This document shows positions 1-57,309 of a stretch of 64,000 nt of DNA, one piece after another. Below the pieces are notes generated by a model, which was not told the DNA's origin, searched no databases, and was given only the letters and a program-made list of their open reading frames with translations. The DNA lies in contig NC_067119.1 in the NCBI RefSeq assembly GCF_021347895.1, positions 8,816,534 through 8,880,533 on the forward strand, given 5' to 3'. Both the position numbers and the translations under genes were made by a program. Position 1 is the stretch's first letter, and each line of letters begins with the position of its first letter. This DNA comes from Acanthochromis polyacanthus. Taxonomy: Eukaryota > Chordata > Actinopteri > Pomacentridae.

Positions 1-850
1 GCTTGGGGTTTCGAGGGCTAAATAAAGATAGCTACAGTGACATATAAGTTGTTGTCTCTCAATATGTTGGCCTCTTTGATATGTTTTTCTGGGATTTTAA
101 ACATGTTTGTGCGTATGGAGCCTAATTATCTCTAATCAGTTTAGTCTCTGGTAAATTTTATAAACCTTCTGTATTTATTCAACCCTAATTAAAGCAGGAA
201 GTCTCTTGAGATCAGTGAAGCAGTATATAAACACTTCAGTAGACTACAGTACACTATAACAGTACTGTGTAGTTGCAAGTTGACGTAAGGGACTTCACTG
301 AGATCATTGATGCTTCTGCTTACAAATGAAGTAAATAATGATACTGATTTTTGTTTGTGTAGGTATATAAACACTTTAATTATGTCCTTTCTGCTTGAAA
401 TGCTAAATTGCAGGGTTGAAATAAAGAATTATTCCTAAAACAGTCCAGCAGTCTTGTGTAGTATGGTTGCTGTTGGAAACAGGAGAAATCATTTTCACAG
501 AAGAAGGCTGGAAGTTTAATAAGCTATTATCAAGAGTGTCTAATTGTCAAGGTACATTTTAATCAATTCTGTGTTTAAGAAACACCTTCCTTCACAGTCG
601 CAGTGAAAATCACAGTTAAGTCACCCCGTGTCGCCACAACTGTTGGCCAATACACAGCTTCACTGAAAGATTTCTGGATGTAGACACCTTGCTGAAGTGC
701 GACTTCGTGGTGTCTGCTGAGGCAAGAGAGACCGTTTCTTACTCGCCTTTTGAATTTTGATATTCTGCCCAGATTTCAAACTGCAACCGTCCTGATTTCA
801 CGCCTACTGTGTTCGCGGAGTAGCATGACGTCGCCGATAACATCACCCAC
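1..850 (-). other. nos1 intron 20, incomplete
   Basis: AT-rich sequence downstream of exon 20. I see no further nos1 exon, repeat family or other feature here. Confidence 0.6.
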
Positions 851-46589
<45,739 letters not shown>

Positions 46590-46650
46590 GTTGCCTGTGT
46601 GTGATTATGCGCGCTTGCAGGTGCCGGTGTTTGTGTCCCCAGGGATGTTT
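46590..46650 (-). other. nos1: nos1 5' untranslated part of the first coding exon
   Basis: A pyrimidine-rich acceptor (ttgcttttcag) ends at 46651, placing the exon edge at 46650, 61 bases before the ATG. The 61 bases are not a multiple of three, so a reading frame entering at phase 0 would not continue into the nNOS frame. The acceptor choice is inferred from sequence only. Confidence 0.6.
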
Positions 46651-47883
46651 CTGAAAAGCAACGGAAAGGGAGGAAGGACAAGTTTTGTTAGGTTTTGGGA
46701 GGAAAATTACTTTTACTGCATGATTTGTTTATAATGAGTTGATTGAGCATCAGTCATAGAGATATGAGTCATTAAAGCAGAAGCTAACAAATCATTAAGT
46801 TCTGCTGAGCTACAGACGCAAAACATTGTTGTGAAATTCCAAGATCTACAATCCAGCTGATGAAACCCATTTGCACTTCTGTGATCCCCAGGCTCGGCAT
46901 CAGAGGGACTAAACCTTTTCTAAAATTCAGGCAAATATTGAATAATTTGAACATTTAAAAAAGTCTTTGTACATACTGAGCAATTTGTTTTCTCTAGAGG
47001 AAGGGAAGTGACTAAGCATCTTTGCAAGCCCTGAGTGCAATTTTGTGGTAATTCAGAGAAAACATCCAAATTTTATGCAACAGCTGAACAGATTAAGATT
47101 GTAAACAGGACAACAAAAGGAACCTATGATAAGTTTTTTTTTTTTTAATGATGCATTTCATCGGTAAAACCACCAACAGATAAGCAAATAACATGTTAAT
47201 GCATCAATGATAATGATCCAACAACAACCTAATGTCACTGACTGGGGGCATTCAGCATAATGAGCAATTTGCATACATTTAGAGTGCAAAATTCGAGCGT
47301 TTATACGCAGTGGGGTTGCTGTTGTTACCATAAGCTGGTTTTATCCAACTCCAAGAGAAGCATAAAGTTTGTTTTTTGCTTGCCACTATCTTAATTCTAT
47401 TCAGGTTTCTTTTAAAAAAAAAGTAATAAAAAAAAACAGAAATCATCGACTTATTCATGCAAGCCTGAAGTGTCTCTGATACTGAGCTTAAACAGAGCTT
47501 AGTATGGTGCCATAATTTGTTGGGCGCAGACAGAGGATATGCCTCCACATTGTGTTTAAGTGTTCAAATCTCTTCTTTTGTCAATGCAAAAATCACCCAT
47601 AAGACATGTTTGCACGTGTTTTTGCAGCATCACAACAATCTATTTAACACAAAAAGGCACTAAATCCGATCATCCTGCAACATGTGCTCGTCTTCTTTCA
47701 CACTGTGCGTCATTGTTTCTGCACTCGAATTGAACTTCACCAGACGCTTACATGAACGCGTTTGACTCCTTTTGATGCAAAAGACACTACGAGCGTGTTA
47801 TGGTTGCTCTTTGAAGAAAAAAATAGAAATCGTTGCATCTGGTCGCGTGGGTGGCGTCGCCTTGAATGTACAGTATGTCAACA

Positions 47884-47887
<4 letters not shown>

Positions 47888-47927
<40 letters not shown>
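47888..47927. repeat. (GA)n microsatellite
   Basis: About 20 GA units. Open frames through it on either strand (RERERE, SLSLSL) are artefacts. Confidence 0.95.
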
Positions 47928-47931
<4 letters not shown>

Positions 47932-48320
47932 GTGGAGCTGCTGTGTGCGCTCCGCATAGGAAAGGCAGCGCAGGAACACTTCAGCACCAAGGTCAGCGTT
48001 CCGCCTTCTCAGCAACACAACAGCAGCTCGACGGTCTCCAACAACTCAGAGAGGCTTTCTGAACTCTGTCCCACAGACAGGAATCACAGGAAAATGTGCG
48101 ATGTAACGCCAACTTCAACTTAAGTAGCGAGACTTCATAAGAATGCAAATTTATTCTCATCTTGGCCACAAGTAGCTGTAAAAAGTCTGTGTGCAGCAGT
48201 GAAATCACGCACTCAAGAGGTCAGGTCCTCAGTCAGTTCATGGCTTTAGGTGGGGAAAAATAAGGTGGCACTGGTTCATAAATGCTGCCTGAACTGTCCT
48301 GGGGTGCAGGAATAACTTAC

Positions 48321-48358
48321 ATAGCGGCCCTTTAATCCTCCCTCTTTGTAGCTGCACC
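48321..48358 (-). other. Candidate untranslated exon of nos1
   Basis: On the minus strand, 38 bases lie between a good acceptor (cttatcttcgtag) and a consensus donor (gtaagt). No long frame. Vertebrate nos1 genes use several untranslated first and second exons, so an optional 5' exon is plausible but unproven. Confidence 0.3.
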
Positions 48359-49823
48359 CTACGAAGATAAGAAATTGGCAATAACGGATGAGGAAACTAG
48401 TGGAAATGTGCTCTGAATACGAAGATTAAAATCAGTTTTTAAAAGAATGCTGTAGGGTCTGGCTTGGGTAGGGTGATTGTCCATTATAGATTAATGGCTA
48501 CAATTCTTCTACCTAAGGCAACAATAACCACTGGGTTTATACCACGTGGTAGCTGACTCACATCAAAAATGGACGTTTCATTAAGAAAACGGTGCAAATA
48601 CATTATCGCAGATGCATCATCATCCACAGTCACAATCTAGATTATTCAGAAAAAGTCGAAAACTCTTGATTCCTTCATAGGGGAGAAAGTTTAACGATTT
48701 TTTTTGTTTGTTTGTTTTAGTTTCTGCACTGAGCTGTCAATTTACGTTTTGGGTGCTGGAATTAGTCACACATTTCAAATATTTATACTGGTAATTTTAA
48801 CAAAACATGAACTTGTTGCTCTGTCAAACAAACAGTGGGGCAAAATGCTGTTTTCTTTTCTATAAGACTACTTTTTGGCCTGTCCTGTAGAACCCAAAAC
48901 CTATAATACTTTGCTCACATGTTGCACATAAAGTTGAAAATGGCACGAGATGCCACAAATCAAGTGGGTGTCAGGTAGTATTATTCCAACAGGTTGGTCT
49001 TCACATCTCAGTGCATTCTAGCTGATGGGAACGAGGAGCTTACATAAACAAGGCACATAATGCACAATGTGTGGGTGATAACAGCGACAGAATGTCTGTT
49101 TTTACGCAGAAACGGTTAATCCAGTCACGCGCCGAACAGACAGAAAAGGTGAGTTTAGTTATTTTTTGCTCATCACTCAGACTGCAGCAGCAACAACAAA
49201 TGCCAAGTTTCGCATCTCCACTACTGCAAACGCACAAAAATGAAACAGATTTCTCCTCTAACTCACTGCCTGCAAGAACACGGATGTCCTCTGTCATTTC
49301 TGCTGTCCAGGGAAGTCCACAGCACAGAGGAGGCACCAGGAGAAAACCATTTATCAGCTTTTAATAAAACAAGATAGATTTGCAAAGAAGGAAAACTGAT
49401 ATTTATATTTCTGCAAAGCACGGAGATGGTTTAACGTACATGTAATGATCAGAAATTAAGAAATTATTTTTTGCACTGCTCTCCAGCTCGAATGCACTCG
49501 ACACCAGCAACAAAAAATGCACAAAATGCTCACCGAGCACGAATTTAGTGTCTATTTCTCTCTGCAACAAGTTCTGGTGACTCTTTCGCAAGCATAAATA
49601 AAAGAAAAACACCAACAAAAGCTGCAAACTCCAAAAATTTGTGCGCCAAATTTTCATTTTTTTCCAAAATAAAACGCGCAATAGTTGAGGGACGCTCCGT
49701 TTTTTCCTCAATCTCTCCATCCTTCATCCACCACCAGCGGAATGCGCAGCCCGATTTTCCACAGAAACAAATAAATCAAGAAAATAAAAAGATGGAGCAC
49801 AGTGAAATAAAACTACAACTCAC

Positions 49824-50035
49824 CCCTGAGAACTAGGTCGCTGTCACAACGACCTGCTGCAGTGAACTTGGGATCAAACTCCTGCGCTCCCCGCGTCTCT
49901 TCCCTTTAGCAGCGGCTGCACAGATCTTTCATCCAAACAGAAAAAAAACAGTAATAAAAAAAACGTCTCCAAGTCGCGGCAGCAGCAGCAGCAGCAGCAG
50001 CAGCGCTCTGCCTCTCTAGAGACGAGGCATGCTTG
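49824..50035 (-). other. nos1: Putative nos1 untranslated first exon
   Basis: Donor gtgagt (minus strand, 49823-49818) after ctcaggg. Upstream, the transcript would contain the CTG/GCT run. The start near 50035 is set about 30 bases below the TATA-like box. GC-richer than its surroundings, as expected for a promoter-proximal exon. Inferred from sequence only. Confidence 0.45.
49979..50004. repeat. (AGC)n trinucleotide repeat
   Basis: Eight AGC units on the plus strand; (GCT)n in the nos1 sense, inside the inferred untranslated first exon. Confidence 0.9.
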
Positions 50036-50060
50036 TGCCTTTTCCGCACACCGGGGCGCC

Positions 50061-50070
50061 TTATAAATAC
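50061..50070 (-). promoter_or_regulatory. TATA-like element of the putative nos1 promoter
   Basis: The minus strand reads gtatttataa, followed by a GC-rich stretch (ggcgccccggtg). It sits about 250 bases upstream of the inferred first-exon donor. The plus strand reads ttataaatac, so the box itself is not strongly directional. Confidence 0.4.
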
Positions 50071-50119
50071 AGAGCAACGGGAGACACAGTGACGAGCTGG
50101 GAGAGAGCCGTGCGCGGGC

Positions 50120-52520
50120 ATTTAAATGAACTGTAGGTGGGTTTAGTTATCTCGGCTAGCGTCATCACTCAGCATGCAACAGCAGACTCTCCCCGCACTC
50201 CTCCTGGCCCCACTGTAGGCCTTCAGAGGGAGCAGAAAGGAAGAGGTAAGGCGCATCAGAGTAGCTTGTGGACGCTGGAACTTGCAGTCAAGACGGATGA
50301 ATCGAGGAGAGGATGGAGATCTTTACGCAGATTTGTAATGGAAACAAGATAGGAAAGGCAGGAATTTGGACAAAGCGTGCGGCTGGAGGGTTTTAAAGAA
50401 TCCACACTTGGTTTTAAGACATCAAAGTGGTCATACATGCAATGCAATGCACCGTTTAATGCGAGAAATCCACTATTTGCGCGAAATTCCTGTTTCGCAG
50501 CAAGCAAATGAGCACCCAACAATGCAGAGAGGCTGAGACTGAGAGACTGAATTGTTTTGTTTTTTATATTTAGCCTTCATCTATTCAAAGATTCTATCAG
50601 AATTATTTTCTTTATTATAAAACAAAATGCACAGTTCCCCTTGGATTCCCTTTAAGCAAATACTGCAGCTGATGCTTGCTCAAAGGGAATCCAAAGGGGA
50701 CTTTAAATTGTTGGATTCTCTGTTTAAAATTTGTCTTTGAAGTGGCATATGTTGTGAATTGGCATCACATAAAGAAAAAGAAGAATATATGGTAAATAAA
50801 AGCAGCTTTATGGTCATTAAGAGTTTACGTTTCCAAGGTTTTTGAATTGCATCCAGTGATTCCTTGTACATAATCTGACGGGTAACTTCAGTTACAAGAG
50901 GCAGCTTCTAAATACCTATGTAGTTCACTTTCAATTGGCAATTTGACTTACAAAAAAAGACTTTAGACAACTATTAAAGTGGATAAGCAGTGGGAGAAAG
51001 AGGTGAGTGGTGTCTATAGGTTTATAGCTTACAAAAGCAAGTCATTCTGAAATCATTTTCTTGCTTCAGAAGAAGTCTTTCAAGTCATTTTTAAAGTAAA
51101 ACACCCTTTTTCTAATTAATGTGTTGCAAAGTTGCCAAAGTTTGAGTTGTGAAATGGAATGAAGTTGCATCAAACGACATGGGACCGACCGTTGTTCCTG
51201 CTTTTCAAGAAGACTCATTGTTTTGTGTTTCTCTGTTGGACAAAGAGGAGACGATCAGTTTTACACGCAATGAACCTGATAGACAGCAGGCTCAGGTTTG
51301 TACTCTCATGTCAGAGCTCATTAAATGTTAAATATTGACCAGCACTGATCAGATGGTCAAACTTTACATGCATGTCACTTAACAGTAAAAATATGAAAAA
51401 AAAATAAGAGCAAAAATGCCATAAAACACAATAACACACGTGGCATGAATTCATTTTACCCTCGTGAATAACTAGAAATCATCATAATGGCCTTTAAACC
51501 AGATCAGGGAGTAATCTATAGCGAGGGCTCACAACGAAACACATTTCCTACCAAATGCAGTGCAAATGTCCAACATAAGCACATCAAGAAAATGTGCATT
51601 ACTACGTTTATTTCATCCAATAATGTGAATTTTATGGCATGGACACAGCTGGCTGATGAAGTCAGATGCCAGTAAACCACTGCAGAGAGCACAATGAGAT
51701 CATTAATTAAGAGTCATTACACTTCATGCAGTAAACATTACGGAAACACGGCATTGGTGATTTTTTTTTATTCCGGGTTCGACATCTTATCTGCTTTTAC
51801 TTTTTTCCTTTCCAATTCAAACATGCATGACGTAGGAGTCACGTTGTTCATGTGAGTCATCATTCAGAGGTGAAATCCGGCATTGCGTTGTGTATTTATC
51901 AATTTTCTCACTTCAGGAACGTCTAAATCCTCTTCTTTCCTTGTACTTCCATTTGTTTTTTAAAGAAAAAAAAAAGTGAAAATATGAATTAAAAAGCAGA
52001 CATGGAGCAGCTGATGGACACGCTTTTAGTCCCAACACACGACATTGTGTTTGCAGAATAACTACAGCATAGGCCAGCCAGCTTCCCTTTTGACGTAAAT
52101 TAAGCATGAACATTTGTCTGAACCCCCCCACCTTCGTGTCTACCCCACTTTGGCATCCAAGTGATAACAAATTGTGTCACTCTGGACATTATAGCGCCTC
52201 TTCTCTGCATGCAAGTCTTTTTTTTTTTTTAAGTTTCTCCCCAGAATAGAAGAAAATAATTACCTCCATTCATCATTACGGGCTGAAAGAGACACCAGTA
52301 GAGTCCTTGTGTTCTCGCTGTTATCGTTCAGATGACACGCAGATATATAGGGAGTTAAAGTGACGAGAAAAGCATGCAAACACCGGAAATGCTTGTTTTA
52401 TGAGTCATAAAATGTGAAATGATGCTCATAATGCAACTGATTGAACTTCTTTTGGCAGGACTAACCTCAAACAAGTGCTGCTCGTAGTTATAGATCAAAG
52501 CTGCCCAAAGTTTAGGAGGA
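50120..52520. other. Region upstream of nos1, unclassified
   Basis: 2.4 kb without a recognisable gene. Short frames on both strands lack any family features. There is a short inverted repeat (ccccttggattccctttaag / caaagggaatccaaagggga) at 50638-50700. Confidence 0.45.
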
Positions 52521-52529
52521 ATTGTGGAT

Positions 52530-52800
52530 TCTTTTCACAGCTGCATCTGCTCAGCAATACTCACAGGATGTTTCTACTGGGTTTGGACTCAAAAACGGTG
52601 GATTTTTTTTTTCCTTCAGTAGATTTACTTTGTCCCAAGTCACCCAACTTTTCCAGCCGCTCTGACACTGTCTTAAGATACTTTGATAAACTTGGGAATT
52701 CATTTCCCCCCTCATTGGTGGCAAGTAAATCCAGACCCAGAGGCAGTAAAGCAGCCCCAAAAAACGATGTTCCCGCCACTGATCCTCTCCTTTAGGATGA
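52530..52800 (-). mobile_element. Decayed Tc1-like element relic
   Basis: The minus strand around 52790-52720 gives NIVFWGCFTASGSG, matching the Tc1 motif [13 protein letters not shown]. The adjacent frame gives RGEMNSQVYQSILRQCQS, matching EGxMNSxxYxxIL. The frame changes between them. No termini found. Confidence 0.6.
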
Positions 52801-53479
52801 GTCTTTCATGTTTCAGGGACTTTTTTTTTTTTTACACAATACATAGTGCTGCGTGTTCCCTCCAAATCATTCAACCCTCTTCTCACCAGTCCACCAACCC
52901 TTTTCCCAGCAGGTTGAGGAGTGCTACATGCTGTTAGGCAAACTTCAGGCAAGCACTGATGCTTTTTTCCTCTTTTTTCTGGGGAGCAGACGTGGACATC
53001 CCGCCCAAAGATTTGCTTCTGGCAAACTCATGAACAGAAACGTTAAGCAGCTCCAGAGACTCCTTTAAGCCTTTTGCTCTTACTCAGGCCTTTCATTTTA
53101 ACTTTGTGCTTTTGATTTGTGCGCTGTTAGTTTAAATGAGTTTCGAATTGCACACTAAAAAGCAGATCAGACCGCGTGTTAACCGCGTTTTATGGATATT
53201 TATGCACAAATGCAGAGATTTTTAAAGGGTTTTGTTACCACCTGTAAATGCTGAAGCGATTAGATACATAACTGTCGCTGAAAATTGATGTTTTTAAATA
53301 TAAAAAAGTCATTCAAACAGATGTTTCTCTGCTGTATGTTGCTGCATAATGACACCAGCTGTTTTTGGCTCCAGTCACCGATTGGCTACACCCATCGCTA
53401 CAGTGCTAGAAAACTCAATTCAGAGTAAAAATTTCAGAAGAGCCAATGCCTTGAAAGTACTTTAGATCATCACAGAACA

Positions 53480-53600
53480 AACAGGTGGTTTGTGCAAGGT
53501 GCAAAGTCTTCATGGCAGACCACAGCAGCAATGCACAAACACCTGAAGAGGAAACACACATTCCAGAAGATGCACCACTGCAAAAGGCAAAACCACCTTC
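53480..53600 (+). pseudogene. Possible BED-type zinc finger relic (hAT/ZBED-like)
   Basis: One frame reads VCARCKVFMADHSS (about 53493-53530) and a second, shifted by one base, reads AMHKHLKRKHTF (about 53530-53566). Together they give the CxxC...HxxxxH layout of a BED finger, with the typical HLKRKH ending. There is no transposase domain downstream. Could be coincidence. Confidence 0.35.
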
Positions 53601-54009
53601 AGTGTTGTCTGTTCATTCACAGAAGGAGCTTCTTAACATACATTTATCCTTGTAGCTGCTAAATACACCCACAAAGCCCTCAACGCCTCTGTCTGCTACC
53701 TTTCTGATAAATAAGCTTTTGAGAAAATATTTGGGCCAGAATCTGGGCTTTTTCTACTTTTTACCTTACCTTGTTGGGACATTAACAGCATTAAAACAAC
53801 AGATAACCTGTGAATAATTATGATCAATGTGATTAGAGGTTTTAGTTAATGGAACCTGACTACTTACAGATCTTTTGTGTAGAAAGGTGGACGTGAACCC
53901 CACCTCATTTGGTCTTTCTGTTTATTAACGCTGACAACTACGGAGAAAACTGTACTTCTTAAAGTTAATGTCCAAATAAGAGACATATGGAGTGTGAAGA
54001 AGCCATCAC

Positions 54010-54150
54010 CTGTCTGAGTTTCTTCCTTGCAGAGGCCATCTTGTCCTGGAGCTTGAAGAAGGGGCCATGCCTCCAGAGCAGCTCTTTTATTGGTTCACTG
54101 AGTGGGTGGGATCTCAATTACACCTGGATAGAAGCTGTGTCCTGATTGGT
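54010..54150 (-). promoter_or_regulatory. Speculative minus-strand promoter and first exon
   Basis: Minus strand: two CCAAT boxes (54149-54145 and 54093-54089) precede aataaaag. At 54039 an ATG with aag/g context opens ten codons (MASARKKLRQ) ending exactly at a donor-like cag/gtgatg (54009). I do not recognise the peptide. It could be the start of an unknown minus-strand transcript or chance. Confidence 0.2.
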
Positions 54151-54199
54151 CAGTTTAAACTGGAAAGTCACGCCCACTGCCCTTTATATATGAATGTAC

Positions 54200-56690
54200 T
54201 GAGAGATAAATGAGGAAATGGTTTGTACCAAAGGCAGCACAAAACTAATATTTGAATGTTTTCTTTTAAGTTTTTTTCTTTTGATAATTTTTAAAAAAGA
54301 TTAGCTTTTTTTAAACTGTAAATAAATGATTTCTTATTGTCCAACACTTCTTTTTTTGCCAGCACCTCTCAAGAAAGACTTCTTACACTCTTCCTTGCAA
54401 CAAGTACATAGAGAACATTATATACTAATATGTTTATCGATATATTTTTTATATCCATATATATGTTTAGAGAAAGAGCAGATCTCATAGTTTAATTTAC
54501 AGGGTTTATTAAAAGTACTGCACAGCTGACTTTAAATCTGCAATTTTGCTTTAAAGGTCATGTAATTCTCATTTTTATTGTGCTTTGTGGTTCTAAACTT
54601 GAAGGTGTGAAATGACAGCACAAATAATTAGAATCCCAGCTTTGCACATGAATTGAAATTTGGCCCAGAGGATATTTAACACTTAACTAACCAATAGTCA
54701 TCCAAGTCAAATTGCAACTGACAATCATAGTTTTCTCCGTGTAGGGGATGGGAACAACGGCAGCTCTTCAGTTTTTAGACCAAAGCAGCATTAAAATCAG
54801 GTTTTATACAGCTATGGTGAAGTGAACTGCAGTATTTTGAGCTGAAAAGGTGAAAAAAATACACTGTAAAACTTTGATTTATTGATGAAAAAGTGGCACA
54901 ACATGGGAGCTTTAATGTGTAAAAATTTGTTTGCCTTTTGCTTTGTACCTGGAAAGGTCAGTTAGATTTGTTGGGGGTGGGTGGGATTAATTATTTAGAT
55001 TAGTTTTTTAATCAAAAAAAGAGTAGAGAAATCAATGGATATCAAGAGCCGCTCACAATTGGAATCTCTTTCCACGACTGAATTGAAAAGTTTCCCTTAT
55101 TTTGCTATGCAATTAAAATCATAGTAGCGTTCCAACTGTACGTGGTTGTTCGTTCACGATCAGCGCCGCCTTCGCCTTGCATCAGCCGCCGAATGGAGCG
55201 CAGTTCCTGGAAGTCACACACCAACAGCGGAGTTTAATGAAAGAAAAGAGCGATGCCTCTGAATCCACTTTAAGGGTGTATCTTTAGAAACACACAGACA
55301 CGCATACACCCACATTCCACGGTCGGCCATGTCATTATGTCAATCACTTCCTGCTTGAGTGCTACCATCTGCCCTCTCATAAAGCCACACACCACGTGGA
55401 TCACTGTGCAAAGCCCCTGCTTAGCCCCGTTACGTTGCCCAGAGTTAAGACTCCCTGGTTAAAATTACATTTGTTTCTTTTAATACATCCTCTGCTTTTC
55501 CTGCATGTCCTTTGAACCTTAGTCTTTTTTTTTATTTCTGCATTTGTGTGTGGCTACAGGGGATGTTTTCTTTTCAAGGCTGTATTTTTACGCCTGCATG
55601 AAAACACGTAGAAATGATTTAGTCAACACATGTAATCCAGAATTCACATCTTTTGGTCTTTTTTCGGTCTTTTAGATAGATAGATTCAACAACAACAAGT
55701 ATTCAACAACAAAACCATTAAAAGTTAGTGTATACTCTAAAGACATGCTCTATAATACTCTGAACTTTAAAACAGTGCTATAAACAGGCAGGTACTGCAT
55801 CTGTTTTTGCAGCTTTTACTTCAGTATTTTTCCACAATGCTTCTGGGTGAATCTGTTCAGAATTATTTAACTGCATTTTAAAGACCTGTCTGATCAATAA
55901 ATGCATCCTAAATTAAATAATTATGTTTTCAGTCAACATTTGCATAAAATTTCGCTCTCTGGTGTCACTTAAAGTGAATAAAGGATGATATACACTGATA
56001 CGTCTGCAAACTGGCTCAAAGAATGCATCAAGCAGAGTCCAGGCAAGAGTTTTCCTTGAATTAAATGTCATTTATAAAATGAAAAAGCAAAACAATGACA
56101 CTGTCAACTAGGTCTGAACAATCGATCGATATCCTCATTTGCATTTGCCCCATTAGTCCCAAGTGCAAAATGAAGTAGGACAGATTAACTCAAACACATC
56201 ATGCTACAACTTTTTTTTTGCTCACAAAGTTTTAATTTTCTGTGACTAATCTAAAAAAAAAAAAAAACCTGAAATTTAAGGTCTCTTGGACATGCTGTTT
56301 TTTGTTTTTTGTTTTGTTTTTGTAGTTTGTTCACAAGACAAAGAATTTGTTGAAATTCTGGCTCCACACAGAGCAAGAGAGAAACACTGACAAGAAAAAT
56401 TCGGTTGCAAAAGAAACACAATGTCCTTGGCTATGGAGGGGATGATGTTGTCCAAAAACAGGTAGTCTGTCAGCAGTTGTGTTGCAATTGTTGCGAATAC
56501 ACAAAGCAGCACACCTCATTTGTTTGATCGTTTCAATCAGCACCACAAACCTCTGCAGAGTCAGATTTCGATGCAGTGCACGGTTCCCAATGGCTTTTTT
56601 TCAGCTTTTTAAAATGTATTTTTTATTTCTCCTCTTTCATCTCTCCAAAAGCACCACAGTCCTTCTATAATAGGTAATGCTAGTTTTTTA
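54200..56690. other. Intergenic, unclassified
   Basis: AT-rich sequence with homopolymer runs. No gene or repeat family recognised. Confidence 0.45.
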
Positions 56691-56694
56691 AGTA

Positions 56695-57059
56695 GGGCTG
56701 CACAGTGGTCTAGTGGTTAACTCATTCACCTTGCAGCAAGAAGATCCCCGGTTCAAATCCCGGGGTGGGCCTGGGATCTTTCTGCATGGAGTTTGCATGT
56801 TCTCCCTGTGCATGCGTGGGCTTTCTCCGGGTGCTCCAGCTTCCTCCCACAGTCCCAAAAAAAGCTGAGGTTAATTGGTTACTCTAATTTGCCCGTAGGT
56901 GTGAATGTGAGTGTGATTGTTTGTCTGTATATGTAGCCCTGCGACAGACTGGTGACCTGTCCAGGGTGTCCCCTGCCTTCACCCGAGTCAGCTGGGATAG
57001 ACTCCAGCACCTCCCGCAACCCTAGTGAGGATAAAGCGGTGTATAGAGAGAATGGATAG
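56695..57059 (+). mobile_element. tRNA-headed SINE, family S1 (plus strand)
   Basis: Head with pol III box A (tggtctagtgg, 56707-56717) and box B (ggttcaaatcc, 56750-56760). The body is tgcatggagtttgcatgttctc-cctgtgcatgcgtgggctttctccgggtgctcc. The tail has tgcccgtaggtgtgaatgtg, ccctgcgacagactggtgac, gtcagctgggatagactcc and ends gtatagagagaatggatag. Same family as 17268-17605 in reverse. Confidence 0.88.
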
Positions 57060-57098
57060 TTTTTCAAGTAATCCGGTGAAAATTCCAGTGTTTTTTTA

Positions 57099-57302
57099 GG
57101 GGGCGGCATAGCTCGGTGGGTAGAGTGGTTCGATCCTCGGCCCGTCGTGCTCATGTCGGGTGTCCCTGAGCAAGACACCTAACCCCTAATTGCTCCTGAT
57201 GGGTCGTGGTTTTGCATGGCAGCTCCCGCCATGAATGGGTGAATGTGACGTATCATGTAAAGCGCTTTGGATAAAAGCGCTATATAAATACAACCATTTA
57301 CC
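57099..57302 (+). mobile_element. tRNA-headed SINE, family S2 (plus strand), head deleted
   Basis: It starts gggggcggcatagctcggtggg-tagagtggttcgatcctcgg: box A and box B (ggttcgatcc) are almost adjacent, so about 25 bases of the tRNA-like head between them are missing. The body is ccctgagcaagacacctaaccc-ctaattgctcc; it ends gtaaagcgctttggataaaagc-gctatataaataca. The shortened head probably disables pol III transcription. Confidence 0.85.
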
Positions 57303-57309
57303 GTTCATG

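Larger units (their letters stand above)
46651..49823 (-). other. nos1 5' intron
   Basis: 3.2 kb between the inferred untranslated exon and the first coding exon. It holds a (GA)n microsatellite and one strong acceptor/donor pair (48321-48358). No coding sequence recognised. Confidence 0.5.

Noticed and set aside
1..850. Next nos1 exon (mammalian VISNWTDELRLPP segment)
   Set aside because: No frame in the first 850 bases matches; the exon must lie further left.
47762..48062. Arg-Glu-repeat protein
   Set aside because: Produced by the (GA)n microsatellite.
56695..56770. tRNA gene
   Set aside because: Box A and box B are present but the sequence continues as a SINE body and no cloverleaf is formed. 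The same applies at 17540-17605, 43801-43880, 57099 and 61930.
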